Positions 22,868-34,700 of a stretch of DNA of 64,000 nucleotides are shown in pieces (position 1 is the stretch's first letter; the number at the start of each line of letters is the position of its first letter). The position numbers and the translations under genes were made by a program. The notes below the pieces were generated by a model. It did no database searches, was not told where the DNA came from, and was given only the letters and a program-made list of their open reading frames with translations. The stretch is from Undaria pinnatifida (lineage: Eukaryota; Sar; Phaeophyceae; Laminariales; Alariaceae). The stretch covers positions 8,578,620 to 8,642,619 of the forward strand of contig JABAKD010000002.1 in the NCBI GenBank assembly GCA_012845835.1, given 5' to 3'.

Positions 22868-22998
22868 GTAGTAATTGTTCATGATGGTGATGATATGTTG
22901 GTGTCATGATGCTGTGTTGATGTCGTGATGATGTGTTGATGTCGTAATGATGTGGTATGTCGTGATGATGTATTGGTGTCGTAATGATGTCGTAATGA
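22868..22998 (+). repeat. Degenerate tandem repeat of TGATGTCG-type units
   Basis: A unit of about 20-24 bp built from TGTTGATGTCGTGATGATG recurs five to six times with variation. It ends just before a short (GGTTC)n run at 23008-23030. Confidence 0.75.
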
Positions 22999-23112
22999 AG
23001 CGAGTTCGGTTCGGTTCGGTTCGGCTCAAGCAATTGTTTCTCGTCGATCCGCCATTCTACAAAAGCATCGGAGTAGTCGTTATTCGTCACGGAGGTTTGG
23101 TCAAGGTTACCG

Positions 23113-23155
23113 CTAACCCTAACCCTGTTTGATAAACCTAACCCTAACCCTAACT
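23113..23155 (+). repeat. Interstitial telomere-type repeat (CCCTAA)n, two blocks
   Basis: CTAACCCTAACCCT and, 10 bases on, CCTAACCCTAACCCTAAC. This is the same unit and strand as the relic at 10035. Single CTAACCC words follow up to about 23305. Confidence 0.85.
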
Positions 23156-23159
23156 CTGC

Positions 23160-25680
23160 CCTTGCTATCCTTTACTGTGCTGTGTTGTTGTTATGTTTGA
23201 TGAGCTTGTGTTAACCTCTGCGTTAACCCTTGCGTTTACTCGTCGATTCTACCATGTTCTTTAGCTGCCGGCAAGCAGGTTGGGCTAGGGTTAACTTGTA
23301 CAAAATTTTAAGGTGCCACTAACCCAAATCGAAACGTATTACCGTCTATTTTTTCACTATAATAGTGATTTGTCGTCATGCGGGTTAACGGACACGGACC
23401 TCTGTGGAGTGGAAGCGTGCTTTATTGCGGCCTACCAAATGGCCGACATGACGACTATGTGAGGACACATTATGCGGTGGGGATGCTGTGCGGCTATTGT
23501 TCCTGAGGTTTGGGCTTAAGCACCGCTATACCTGACCCAAAAACTGACCATGTATAAGTATGCGTGGACGGTGCAATGGCGTAGACATACAGATAAGGGC
23601 GACGTAAAACTCAAACCAACTATCAACGATATTTTGTAAGTCCTCCGCTAAGGAGCCAAAGCAGTCGGCAGGGCTGGGCCCGCAATAGGATGATATTATG
23701 ATAACGCACATACATTATGTACCCTGGAAATGGTCTTGGTTTCGCCGGTTCATCGTTAACAACCGGGAGTACCAGTTAATTTCCTGGGTGACAGGTTAAT
23801 AACAGCCTGGACTGCCCTTGCTGTCGCGCAACACGAAACGCAAGGTAGAGAGGAAATGCTAGTGTTTTATATCTGATTCGAAAATCCGGGGGCGTGTTGG
23901 ATAATGTTATCACTACAGTAGTAGTGCAAACAAGAACTGATGGAGACATTTTCTCAATATCGCGTACACGCATTGGCAGAGGAGTGAGGACAGCAATTGA
24001 CGTGGATATAAGTTAACCCGGAGATAGTGATACTATGCGCTTAGGTTTCCTTCTTGCTATAGTTCCCCATGGTTTTCATTTATCGGGCGGTTGTTACCGT
24101 AGACCTGGCAAGGTGTAAGTGATCAACGTTGCACGTGATCATGTGATTCGCCACGTTTTTGGGCGGCACAAACGCCTTAAGCACGAGACTATCGAAAGTT
24201 GCAAAGCTGGTTCTCGCGACGAAGTGCTGGTATCTGTTTTAACCATATCATAACGTCTACGACACGTACATCTTCCCAGCCATTACAACGTTTCTCTACT
24301 GGCCGGTGAGATCAACTATGTAGTTCAAATGAAGACACGCCGTATTGGACTAGCATTAGTTGTCCCTAATAGTAAATCCAACTGCTTCGGGGACTTTTAC
24401 CCGGTTTGCGAACGCGGGTAGCACTGCACCGGTTTGCACGTGCTATCTGGCATGCACTTTCACCAGCATCCGATTAGATGCGCTTATTGCATATAATATA
24501 TCGTGCTTCTTGGGGGGATGCAGTGCATCGTTGAAGAACGCCATTTTTGTACGAAGCTATGTTCGGGACACTTCGATAACCGGGCCTGGTTTATGACTAG
24601 ACTAGGTTCCCTGCGCCACGGTATATACGTACAAAAAAACAGCCGTGAGATACAGGAATTCGTCGAAGCTCGTCTCGGTAGAGCATACACTACATACATT
24701 ACCTACATTGGATGCATTATATACATGTTACTATGTTGTCATGTTGCCATGTTGTCGTGTTGTCATGTGTGCAAGGTCTTCCTTCTTCGGGATGGGGATG
24801 ACTTGGTATCCCGGGTGCGTGTCTACCAATACCACAAATACTATCGATACTATGAATACTATTAATAGTCCAAAAGGACCAACACAGGCTTTCCAATAAT
24901 ATGTATAGGTGACTTATCTTATGTTGTTGCTGTAAATTTCGTTTACGTAATACGACGTCCGACGATCGATGTGTGTTTAACTGTTGTTGAAGTGGAGGTG
25001 AAATGCTGACGGCGTGGTTCGATCTCCTACTAATGCTGACTGTGCATCAATCACAGACGTACTACACCGCGACTGCAAAGGCGAGAGATTGGAGCACGGC
25101 GGCCGTTGTGCCGCTTCTGCTTGCTGTTGTACAGATATATACACAATATTGCGCTCACGTTGGTTTGGCTGCGAAGCTCAATGGCTGCCATCAAAAAGAG
25201 TCGAACACCGCTCTTCTGGATCGTTTTGTGTCCCTATGGCCGACGATAGCACACACTTCGTTGATACATGCACACATACACGCAACATAGCACCGCCTGT
25301 GGCTGTTAAAAATGAGTGCTGCCGCTGCCAGAGAGGGTAAAAAATAGACCGGTGATGATGTGATAGAGCGGGCCCGAAAGCGGATCGAGCTCAAAAATGT
25401 GACAAACGAGCGGGATATTGTTTATAAGAGCCAAAAACGCGCTTGGGGTTTTCAATGCACCTGCTCGCCTCAGCGAGGCGAAACACGACCCCTTAACAAA
25501 AAGAGGCCGGTTTAGCGACGTGGAATGCCCAACGTACCGCCACGAGGACGGCTGAGATCCAGACATGCGTCGTAATGTACCGGCGGCCCCTTTGATTGCC
25601 CCGCAGCCGAAAGGGCCAGAGGAAATACTCGGTCGGCCGCGAGCAGCATGCGAAACAAGGTGCTTAATTTATATAGACAT
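23160..25680. other. No gene recognised
   Basis: Short ORFs only. A run of ATGTTGTC-like octamers lies at 24726-24770. Immediately after it, 24772-24866 resembles 28517-28610 (CTTCGGGAT-GGGTGAC, ATCCCGGG) and ends in an imperfect TACTAT microsatellite, as the other copy does. Confidence 0.4.
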
Positions 25681-25683
25681 GGA

Positions 25684-25892
25684 CACCATCATAATCATCA
25701 TCATCGTCATCATCGTCATCATCATCATCACCATCACCACCACCACCATCATCGTCATTGTCGTCATCACCATCATCATCATCATCATCGTCATTACCAT
25801 CAATATCGTCATCATCATCATCACCATCACTATCACCATTATCGTGATCATCATCATCACCATGATCATCATCATCACCATCATTACCGTCA
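25684..25892 (+). repeat. (CAT)n trinucleotide microsatellite
   Basis: About 210 bases of CAT with CAC and CGT interruptions. All plus frames and two minus frames stay open, giving His-, Ile- or Asp-rich translations that are artefacts of the repeat. Confidence 0.95.
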
Positions 25893-25899
25893 AGGGGGT

Positions 25900-26690
25900 T
25901 CCCCACAATGAGTTATCCGCGAGAAAACATTACCCGCGCCAATCATGGGACACACCCTTAAGTTAGCCGGCGTGTGGTGTTTGCTTGTGTTTGCTTGTAT
26001 TTGCTGTTAGACTTGGCGCGTGGGTGGAACGTATTGGTTCTTCGATTTTCTGAAAAGACGGTGCCCCGTGACTATGGTTAGGATTTAAACAGGTTATTGT
26101 TCGTTGGAATGGGTTCATTGTTCAATATATGCCTAGGCATTGAGACACGTCATCGGGCTGCGCATGCCATTTGTTGGTGTCTCAGCGTCGGTTTGCGGGT
26201 GAGGGGAAGACATCATCTTTAAACTAAAGACATACTCCTCAACCTAACCAAATACTAGAAATGATACCATTTAGGTGTTACCGCTATCACCAGCAGCTCG
26301 CGTCGCGTCGCGTCGTGTCTCTCACAGCGGTATAGTCAAAGCGACAGAGGCGCTCCTGCACCGCACCATGCCGGTAAACCTAACAAGAAACAGAAAAGCT
26401 TTTCCTCGCTGGAAACCTTTTTGAATACCTAGTACAGGGTGCTGGGTACGCTCTACGCTAACTCAGTGTAGTGCTTCCCGACGTATTAATGCCCTGTAAA
26501 GATGGGCCTGTTGTTCGTTACAGGATTGTCTGGAGTACGAGGTCTCTCGTGCGGTGGTATATGAAGACGCAGAATATCGTCTTCTACAGAACAGTAGTTT
26601 ATCAATCCACACTAGCTCAATACCTTAATACATTAATTTCTACGTAAAACCCCCCGCCACCTAACGTTTTTCTTGTACCGTCCTCCTTTG
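25900..26690. other. No gene recognised
   Basis: No ORF above about 60 codons has protein-like character. A GTCGCGTCGCGTCG run lies near 26295. From about 26640 the plus strand becomes pyrimidine-rich, leading into the exon candidate at 26740. Confidence 0.4.
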
Positions 26691-26739
26691 CGTCCATCTT
26701 CGCTTCCACCAACCCCCCTCCCGCCCAAACGCGTGACAG

Positions 26740-26814
26740 CAACCTCGATAGGAATGAGTTTACAGCCTCAGTCGTCGCCCACGTCCAAGCCTTGCTCCTG
26801 CCCGAGCTGATCCG
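26740..26814 (+). CDS. LRR-like internal exon candidate 3 (75 nt)
   Basis: A C- and T-rich tract of some 80 bases leads to GCGTGACAG (ends 26739). Exactly 75 nt follow, then a consensus donor, GTGAGTAC. With one leading base the exon gives 24 codons plus two bases: NLDRNEFTASVVAHVQALLL followed by PELI. The start fits the L-x-L-x-x-N-x-L core of a leucine-rich repeat and the length fits one repeat per exon. The phase (one leading, two trailing bases) equals that of the candidates at 9094 and 18419, and both longer exons start with Asn-Leu. Family membership is an inference from about 25 residues. Confidence 0.45.
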
Positions 26815-26904
26815 GTGAGTACAAAGTTCTTGAGATGACCGTAAATTGAGCCATTGACTCATCCCACGTTAGGGGTTACATTTTTTGGGCCAGCCGTTTC
26901 TTGT

Positions 26905-27045
26905 AATGTAGTGTAGTGTATTGTTGTGTGCCATGGAGTTTCTGTAGAGTAGTGTTTGCAGTGTAGTGTAATGTAATGTAATGTAATATGGAGTTGCTGT
27001 AGTGTAGTGTAATGCGGTGTGATGTGGTGTTGTTGTTATTGGGGT
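26905..27045 (+). repeat. Degenerate (TGTAG/TGTAA)n repeat
   Basis: Pentamer runs of GTAGT and GTAAT dominate this stretch. The words ATGGAGTT-CTGTAG and GTAGTGTA recur, suggesting a larger unit of about 65 bp duplicated once. Confidence 0.75.
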
Positions 27046-27104
27046 TGAGCTCCTCAAGTGTGGAACTATCGTGAGGTGGGCGGGTGGATTGAGTTCTAAA
27101 CACG

Positions 27105-27165
27105 CCGGCTGTGAGTTCGATATTATTTTTGGGTCGATAATCATCTTTGCAAGCTGCGTCATTCG
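27105..27165 (+). repeat. TATA-bearing dispersed repeat, 5-prime fragment
   Basis: GGCTGTGAGTTCGA, TCGATAATCATCTTTGCAAG and CTGCGT match the first 70 bases of the family at 17500 and 21655. The remainder is missing. Confidence 0.55.
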
Positions 27166-27169
27166 CCGG

Positions 27170-28510
27170 GCCGCTCGTTTGTCCTACGGGTGTTACGAAT
27201 ATCTTTGTTTTAAGACTATTTATATGGCATATTAATCTGGTATACTAATAAGGGCCAGCACTTGAAAAATTTGATCGGGTTGCACGAACGAATATCTTGC
27301 AAGAGTTTTGTTTCGAGTAATATTTATAGTGCAGTAATTGAGCTAGTCAACTCCTCACACCAGGAGCTCAGAAACTTCTCAGAATCTGCTGCACCTCTAG
27401 CGTGAAAACGACCCCCTTGACACTGACGCAAATGTTGCATTACTTCACCTACGCCATGTAACAACGATTTTACCCCGTGACAAGCAGTAACTTTTCCTTA
27501 CCTTACCCCCACCAGTAGGCAAGACTTTGGACCCTCGACCACGGCAAGGCTACGGTACCATAAGGGTTACTATGTTGTTGGGGGGCGTTTTTTGCAGTGG
27601 CTCGGGACCTCTCGCTTGAGTGACCCCCTTGTACCTTTGCGGCCTTAAGCTTTCGTGATATATATATATATATTCGCCCCGCTCTCTCTTGCTCAAACGC
27701 CCCGCCCAATATCGAAATCCGCCAGAGTAGTAGGCAAATATATGCCAGTCCAAGAAAATTTCAGCAATTTTTCGTTGCCGTCCTTCTCGTCACGGGACCC
27801 AAGGTAGAGTAGGGGGTAGCCTTTTTTCACGACCGGGCTCGAGCCACTTACTCGACTGACCCTGTATCTTACTGACACAATGTGTTCGGCGACTTTTTTG
27901 TCGCAGCGTAGGTTTTCATGTCAATACGAGCGATAAAAAGGACATTTTTAAACTTGAATTTTGAACAAAATGAGTACACGCGCTGAGAAGCGCCGTTTCA
28001 GGCATCCGAGCCCGCGCATCCGTCCAGAAAGGAGAATTTCTTGAAGTTAGTGTGGAAAGCGCAAAAATCTGGGGGCTCTCAGGAGATCGATATTTGTAAG
28101 TAGTTGTATTGTCGTGCACTTTCCTAGAGGGAGCGCTGGGTACAGATACGCTTGGTAGCCCATATTTCTTCCGCGAACGCGGTGCTAATAATAGTTGCTG
28201 CTAGCAGCAGCAGTAAGCAGCACAGCTCCTGTGTTGAGGATAGCCTTTTTATATGGCTTGTTCTTCGTACGAGCAGATCTGAGGCGAAATGCAATGGAAT
28301 ATGAAAATAGTTGTTGACGGTGTCAACTGAAACGAAGCCACCCGGAATCGGCGTGTGGAATAAACGCGTTGAGGACCCCAGTAGTTTTAGACGCTGTGGC
28401 ACGGGACGGCAGTCCCCCGAAGTGTCACTGCAGTGTACATTCTAGCCAGACAATTTTTCTCAGCATTTTCTCGGTCTCCCACTGGCAAATGTGTGTTGTT
28501 GATACTACTG
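27170..28510. other. No gene recognised
   Basis: Only short ORFs on both strands. A (TA)n run lies at 27658-27672. A TTACCTTACCCCCACCAG pyrimidine tract near 27515 could act as an acceptor, but no coding frame with a donor follows. Confidence 0.4.
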
Positions 28511-28600
28511 TATGTACAAGGCTCCCCTTCGGGATATGGGTGACGTGAAATCCCGGGGGCCGATAACGCCCTCGTGGCCTATGTTGGAGCAGAAATGAAT

Positions 28601-28927
28601 CATACTACCAACACTATCGCTACTACTATTACTACTACCACTACTACCATCACGACCGCCACTGCGACCACTAGGACTACTACTGCTACTGCTACTATAC
28701 TACTACCGCTACTACTACCACCAATACTACTATTAATACCACTACTACTACCGATACTACCACTACTCCCGCTACCACCGACTACTACTATTAGTAATAC
28801 TACTACCAACATTATTAATACTACTATTAATACCACTAGTATTTTTTATACTGCTACCATTGCTACTACTATACTACTACTGATACTACTACTACTACCA
28901 CTACCGCCACTACTACTACCACTACTA

Positions 28928-28963
<36 letters not shown>

Positions 28964-28993
28964 GACTACTACTATTATTCATACTACTATTGC
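28601..28993 (+). repeat. (TAC)n / (ACT)n microsatellite, left of the retrotransposon
   Basis: An imperfect trinucleotide array of about 390 bases ends exactly where the 5-prime LTR begins. A similar array resumes right after the 3-prime LTR (36910-37090), so the element appears to have inserted into one array. ORFs here are artefacts of the repeat. Confidence 0.95.
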
Positions 28994-29391
28994 TGTGGAA
29001 TACAGGGTCGTAGATACCTATCGTAGATCGCGTACACGCATGCGCGAGGGGACACGTCACAGGTCAGGCAAAACACGATCCCGTGTCGCGAACGGTGTCA
29101 CCCGTCATAGACGGCGTTGACCCGTCCCCGGAAGGTCAGCCACCGAAAGATGATCCCGCCGCATGACGATAGGGCATAAGCCCACCGTCACTCTAGCTCT
29201 AGCTTTAGCATCTCCTTGCTCCATCTAAGAAAGAAAGGTGTCCAGCGTGCGTCCGCTGTGAGGACGATCGTCAAGGGATCTCAGCACCGTGACGCCCTCT
29301 CCGCTTCGACTTCCGCTCTGCGACGAGCACCAGACCTCCGGGACCGCCCTCTCCACTTCGACACCGAGACCCCGTGAGAGACCGGGTTCCA
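28994..29391 (+). repeat. 5-prime LTR of the Ty3/gypsy element
   Basis: 398 bp, starting TGTGGAATACAGGG and ending GACCGGGTTCCA, so it has TG...CA ends with TGGAA/TTCCA as a short inverted repeat just inside. Aligned by hand with the 3-prime LTR it shows about 20 substitutions and no indels. Confidence 0.95.
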
Positions 29392-29394
29392 TTG

Positions 29395-29413
29395 TGGTGA
29401 CCACGGTCGGAAC
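29395..29413 (+). other. Putative primer-binding site
   Basis: TGGTGACCACGGTCGG begins three bases after the 5-prime LTR. TGG is the expected complement of a tRNA CCA end. I could not match the rest to a particular tRNA. Confidence 0.45.
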
Positions 29414-29469
29414 TACAAAACCTGTATCAAAACCAATTTTAAGACCGCCGTCGAAAAAGAAGAAAAAAA

Positions 29470-31368
29470 ATGCCACCCTCACAAGCTCGCTCCAAGAAGA
29501 GCCGCGGGAAGGCCCCCAAAGCATCTACCACGCCTGAGGAGCCGACTCCTGCACTAGCGGGGAACTCCTTTGCGGCCCTCGCACCCACCGACCAGGGCGG
29601 ACCGGCCGAGGACGACGAGGAGCAGCCGGACGCTGCAGATGATGCTGGTGCGCTTAGTGCGACACCTGCCATCGCAGCCAGCACGACGCCTGCATCATCC
29701 GTGGAAGCTGTTGGGGAGGGCTCGAGCCTGGCGGAGGACATCCTCGCCGCGCCAAGCGCTCTCCCCGCCCAAGACCCAGTCCGCGTCGAGACGGCAGCCT
29801 ACCTTCGGAAGTGCATTCTCGACGGCACCACGCCGTCAGAGTGGGTCTTGGAGCTGGTGCTGCCTGGCAGCCGGAAGCCCGTGAGTGGGCCTTCCGACAA
29901 GAAGATGGAAGAGGTGAAAGAAGTACCACAGCCGCGGCAAAACCTCGACGTTGTTTTTGAACGCGTGCAAAACCCTACGACACTTGTCACGCCTGCACAA
30001 CAGCAGTCGAGTAGCTCTGACAGCAGCTGTACTTCTCCCCCTGACCACTCTCAACCAGCCCCCCTGACAGCACGTAACACCTCTGCTGTAGAAGCACTTC
30101 CCACAGACCCCCTGACAGCACGTAACACCTCTGCTGTAGAAGCACTTCCCACAGACCCCATGACAGCACGTAACACCTCTGCTGTAGAGGCACCTCGCAC
30201 AGCACGTGCAACCTCTGCTGTATCACCCCCGAGCGCAAGCCACAACCGCAACGAAGACCGAAAATGTTCAATAAAAAAGTCGGATGTGCCCCCTTCGCTC
30301 AAGTTGCACGGTTTACCAACTGAAGATGTGCCCGAAAGCACGCTCTTCCACGTGCACATCCGCTTGCACGCCCCTGACAGCACCCCTGAATCGGTTATCG
30401 AGCGCCACGCCGTGATATACCTGGCATACTTAGTGACCGACGGAGCAGCTAGCACCATGAACCTAATACAGTGTGGGACGTTAGAGTGGCGCACAGACAA
30501 AGAGCTTGCCCAACTGAACACGGAAGCTGTAGAAGCTGGAGCACCACGCAACTGGACGGAGTGAGTGGATGCTTTCACAAACCTGTTTATCCCCGTGAAC
30601 TGCATCGTCCTCCTCACTCGCACCGTCTCTACCCTAAGGCAAGGCAGTAGTGAATTCGTCGACTCTTACGGACTGCGTGTAAATCAAGCATACGCGCGCC
30701 TCCTAGCCGAAGCTAAACAAACCACCCCCGTTAACGTCTCGCCATACAAACATGCATGGCAAACATCGCTCATGACATCTTTCGAAGCAGATCTAGTTCC
30801 GCACGTACGTCTGGAACTTATTCGTGAAGACCCCTCCCTAACGTACCAAGCCTCACGTACTTGCGCCAAGAAAGATGAGACCAACGCCTTACGCGCGGCT
30901 CCCACTCCCTCCCCGAGCACGTATGCCTTGGCCGTCACTGGCACATCTCCTGGACCCGACCGACAGTTAATCACATCGATAGCCAACCTCGAGAAAGCCA
31001 TCGTTTCAAAACTGACGGCGGCGCGAGGCCGAGGGAAAAGCGTGACCTTCGAGCCAGTAATATATGGCTCGTCCGACAAGCGGGACAGGTCGCCGTGTGG
31101 CGACGCGGGCAAAAGTAGCAAAGCCAAAGTAGCGTCGAGCAAAGAGTGTGATTACCCGATGTGTCGCCACCGCAGCTCGCATTCGCGCCCAGACTGCAGG
31201 CTGGCCAGAGCGCACGAGCGCGATGGCATAGTAGTCACACAAAGATCGTGGGAGGGCCCGCGTCGGTTTCCTCAAACCGGTTCGGGGAGTAGGCATAGTA
31301 GGATCACCAAACCCGCGATAGAAACGATAACGCGATCAGCTAGCGTAGCCGTGGCAAGCGCCGGTTGA
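29470..31368 (+). pseudogene. gag: gag of the Ty3/gypsy element (one internal stop)
   Basis: The frame starts at ATG 29470, is interrupted by a TGA at 30562-30564 and continues in the same frame to TGA 31366-31368, about 632 codons. The N-terminal third is low-complexity (Ala, Ser, Pro, Thr). A 16-residue repeat (core TARNTSAVEALPTD) follows, then a capsid-like helical part after residue 270. Near the end is a zinc-knuckle-like CDYPMC...H...C (spacing C-x4-C-x5-H-x4-C), which departs from the usual C-x2-C-x4-H-x4-C. Gag would form the particle and bind the element RNA. A gag role is inferred from position before protease and the knuckle, since Gag sequence is poorly conserved. The frame runs on, through another stop at 31675, into pol. 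Confidence 0.8.
30061..30204 (+). repeat. 48-bp in-frame tandem repeat within gag
   Basis: Two near-identical 48-bp units and a third diverged one (CCCCTGACAGCACGTAACAC...), encoding a 16-residue unit and so keeping frame. A truncated fourth unit follows (ARATSAV). Confidence 0.9.
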
Positions 31369-31728
31369 CCCAGTAGTAGGAGGAGGGATAAGTGTGGCCG
31401 AACAAAGAGCTCTACCCCTTTGGCGAGTACCAATGCGAAACAAGTACATGCAGACAACCAGTCGAATACTGTAACAGACTTACAAAATATGCAGCAGGTT
31501 CCGAGTGTTCTAGCGGTACCGCGTGGAGTTGAACCCGCCGTAGAAACAGCAAGCAGAGTCGAGAAGAGTAGTCAGCGTCAGAATTATTCGTTTTCACCGT
31601 CCATGGTAGCAAAAGCGTTGTATGTTTCTGCTGCGTCCCGCAAACTAAATGAGAAAATTAAACATCAAGTTTTATGATCATGCAACTCTAACCGGGAAAC
31701 GCATTTTGATGCTTTCCACGCGTCTTCC

Positions 31729-34700
31729 ATGATTGGGTATCCCAGCTACCCCACAGCTCTCAACTCTACGTCCAAGCGCGTACGAGTTAACCCCAGAGTC
31801 AATGATCATCCGGCGCACAATGTCACGATTGACACAGCGACCGATGTACCATGCATATCTGTTCACTTTGTACAGACACATCCCACGATGAAAGACACTC
31901 AAATTTTTGCAGTGCCCCCGGGAGCGATCAACCTCAGCAGGGCTGATGGGTCGCCTCTCAAAATTTTGGGATATGTTCGCTTTCAACTAACACTAGGAGA
32001 TATTACCCTACCAGTCGAAGCGCTTGTATTGCCCTCTTTAGGACCAGACATTATGCTACTCGATAACACCATCATGGGCGCCTTCGGAGGTGTCCTCGAC
32101 TGGAGTACAGAGCATTTGTCATTCAAAACCTCTCAAGTGACGATCAAAGCATCTCATCGTAGAGTAGACTTTACAGCGCGCCCCGAGAACACTGCGACAA
32201 CTCAGTGCTCCATGGTGACATTTAACACTGATGTAGAGTCGGTACCAGTCTTGTTGCGACACAAATACTGCATCCCCCCCCAGAGTGAGATGGCAGTACA
32301 AGTAGAGTCAGCGACAGCACCCACAGAGACCACTGCTGCACTCATTGAACCACTCATCGTCACGTTCGAAGACATCGAATCGTCCGCCGTACCTGAAGCT
32401 TTGCAAAATATGATAGTTGCTCGTACAGTGAGTCACTGGTCGGCCGCTGATAAAACAGCAGTAGTCCAGATCGCGAACCCGTCCCACCAATACGTATACT
32501 TGAAACGCAACACCTTACTAGGTCACATTGCGCCCGTATCGGTAGCCCTGAACAAAAAGACCAGTGCAATTCAAACGGACAGTAAGACAACGGAATCCAC
32601 GCGTAACGAGCTTCGTGCAGCACTTACTCGATTTTTTGATAAAACCACGTTTACACCTGCTGAATGCGAACACGTACCGACTCTATCCACGAAATATCGC
32701 AGCGTTTTTTCTTTGGCACCTCAAGAGATAAGTAAATGTACCCTAGCCGAAGCAACGTTTCCTCTTGAACCAGGACCACGGCCTGTAAATAGAACCCCGT
32801 ACCGTGCAAACCCACCGGTACAGGAGACTATCGACAAGTGCGTGAACCAGATGGACCAAGATGGAATCATTGAACAGCGCCTTAGTCCCTGGGATTCCGC
32901 AGTAACTATGGTCGCAAAATCAGACGGCACTCCACGGTTCTGCGTAGATTACAGGTCGACCATAAATGAAAATCTGATAAAAAAATCGCGGCGCATGCCT
33001 AACTTACAAAGTCACCTTTACACGGTCGGAGGAGCACGTATTATAACTGTGTGTGACGTACAAAATGCTTACCATCAAATACCAGTAGCAGAGAGCAAAC
33101 AAGATAAAGCTGTTTTTGTGACGCAGAACGGGAAGTGGGTTTCAAACGCCAACCCTTCGGTATAGCTAACGCGCCGTTTCTGTTCTCGCGAATTATGTCA
33201 CTAGCTTTTGAACATTTTGGTCCAAAAAGTGGGCTTTTGGGCTATATGGATGACTGTATATGTTGTTCATCCACCTGGACAGGCCACTTACAGCTGCTTG
33301 AAAATATGTTAAGCCTTGCAAGCAGCCTTCCTCACCCTCAAACCATCGAAAGTACAGTTTGGCCCCCGAGAAGTTAAGTACTTGGGATACGTACTGACGG
33401 CCGACGGTAGTCGGATCGGTGAAGATCGCGTAAAAGCTTTAGTTGACTTGCCGACGCCTAAAACCATAAAGGAGTTGCGGTCAGTGCTAGGAATGGTTAT
33501 TTTCGTACGCAAGTTTATACCTAACTTAGCCGGTATCATAGCACCCCTTGTAGCCCTCACGAAGAAATAGGCCGTTAAAGAAGTCGCTAAACGTTGGAGA
33601 CCAAAACACGATCAGGCGTACGCAACAGTTAAACAATTGCTCACTTAGGCGCCCGTAATTCAATTTCCCGATTTTCCTAAAGGCTTTGCGATACACGTTG
33701 ACCATTCAGAAGCAGGCGCAGGTGCATTCCTCGCCCAGCAGAAAGGCGACGACCTCGTAATAATCGCATACTTTAGTCAACGCTTCAACAATAGCCAGCG
33801 ACAATACTCTGCTACGCTCCAAGAATGTTATGCTGTGGTCTTGGCCACCCAGCACTGGAGACGTTATTTGTGGGGACGACATTTTGTGTGTGTGACAGAT
33901 CACGCGGCCCTGCGATTCGTATACTTAATGCAAGATACATCGAACATGTTAACACGCTGGGCAATAGCATTGCAGTCTTTCGACTTCACCGTCCGACACA
34001 AACCAGGTAAACTACACGTCGTACCAGACACGCTTTCACGAATGTTTGCGTTCGAGCGCCAGCAAGAAGTAGCTGTGCCGTCCCTCGCGCCCATTTGCCG
34101 CAATGTGCAGACGTCCCTCGCGCCCATTTGCCGCAATGTGCCAGATGACCCCAAGCTACAAACAGCCCGTGTCCCCCGACCATATCAGATCTCCGCCGAC
34201 AAAGTGGCTAACCTAGAACCAGTAAGCAGCGATAGAGAGCTATTTAGTGTGAAGTCAGTATTCGTGAGCGTGACAAATGTTTTCATGTCCGTCGATCAAG
34301 AAAAACTCCGCTCAGCACAAACAGTAGAGTACGGACTGTACATCGATTACATACAGCACGCAGACGCACCATTATCCGAGACAGAAACGAAAACAACCAT
34401 GTCTTACTATTCAGTGCAGGACGCGCTGTTATTTAAGTCGTACCGTCCGGGATATCTTCGAAAACGAAGCACCTTCCGCGATCAACTCGTAGTACCAGAG
34501 GCCCTTGTTGGATCAGTTCTGCACGCCTACCACGATCACGGTCTATCCGGAGGACACCTCGCATCTCGCCCGACTTATAAAAACTCCACCAGCCCATCAG
34601 CCGCGACGTACGAGAGTGGTGCAAAATATTCCAAGCTTGTCAACGACGAAAAGCAGCACACAACAGGCCCAAGCTCCCGACGGGCCATTTACATGTCGAG

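Noticed and set aside
10035..23155. Idea that the window reaches a chromosome end
   Set aside because: The CCCTAA stretches are only three to five units long and lie inside ordinary sequence.
25565..25966. Ile-, His- and Asp-rich ORFs on both strands
   Set aside because: Pure consequence of the (CAT)n microsatellite.
28574..29060. Thr/Leu/Ser-rich ORFs before the 5-prime LTR
   Set aside because: They translate the (TAC)n array and partly the LTR.
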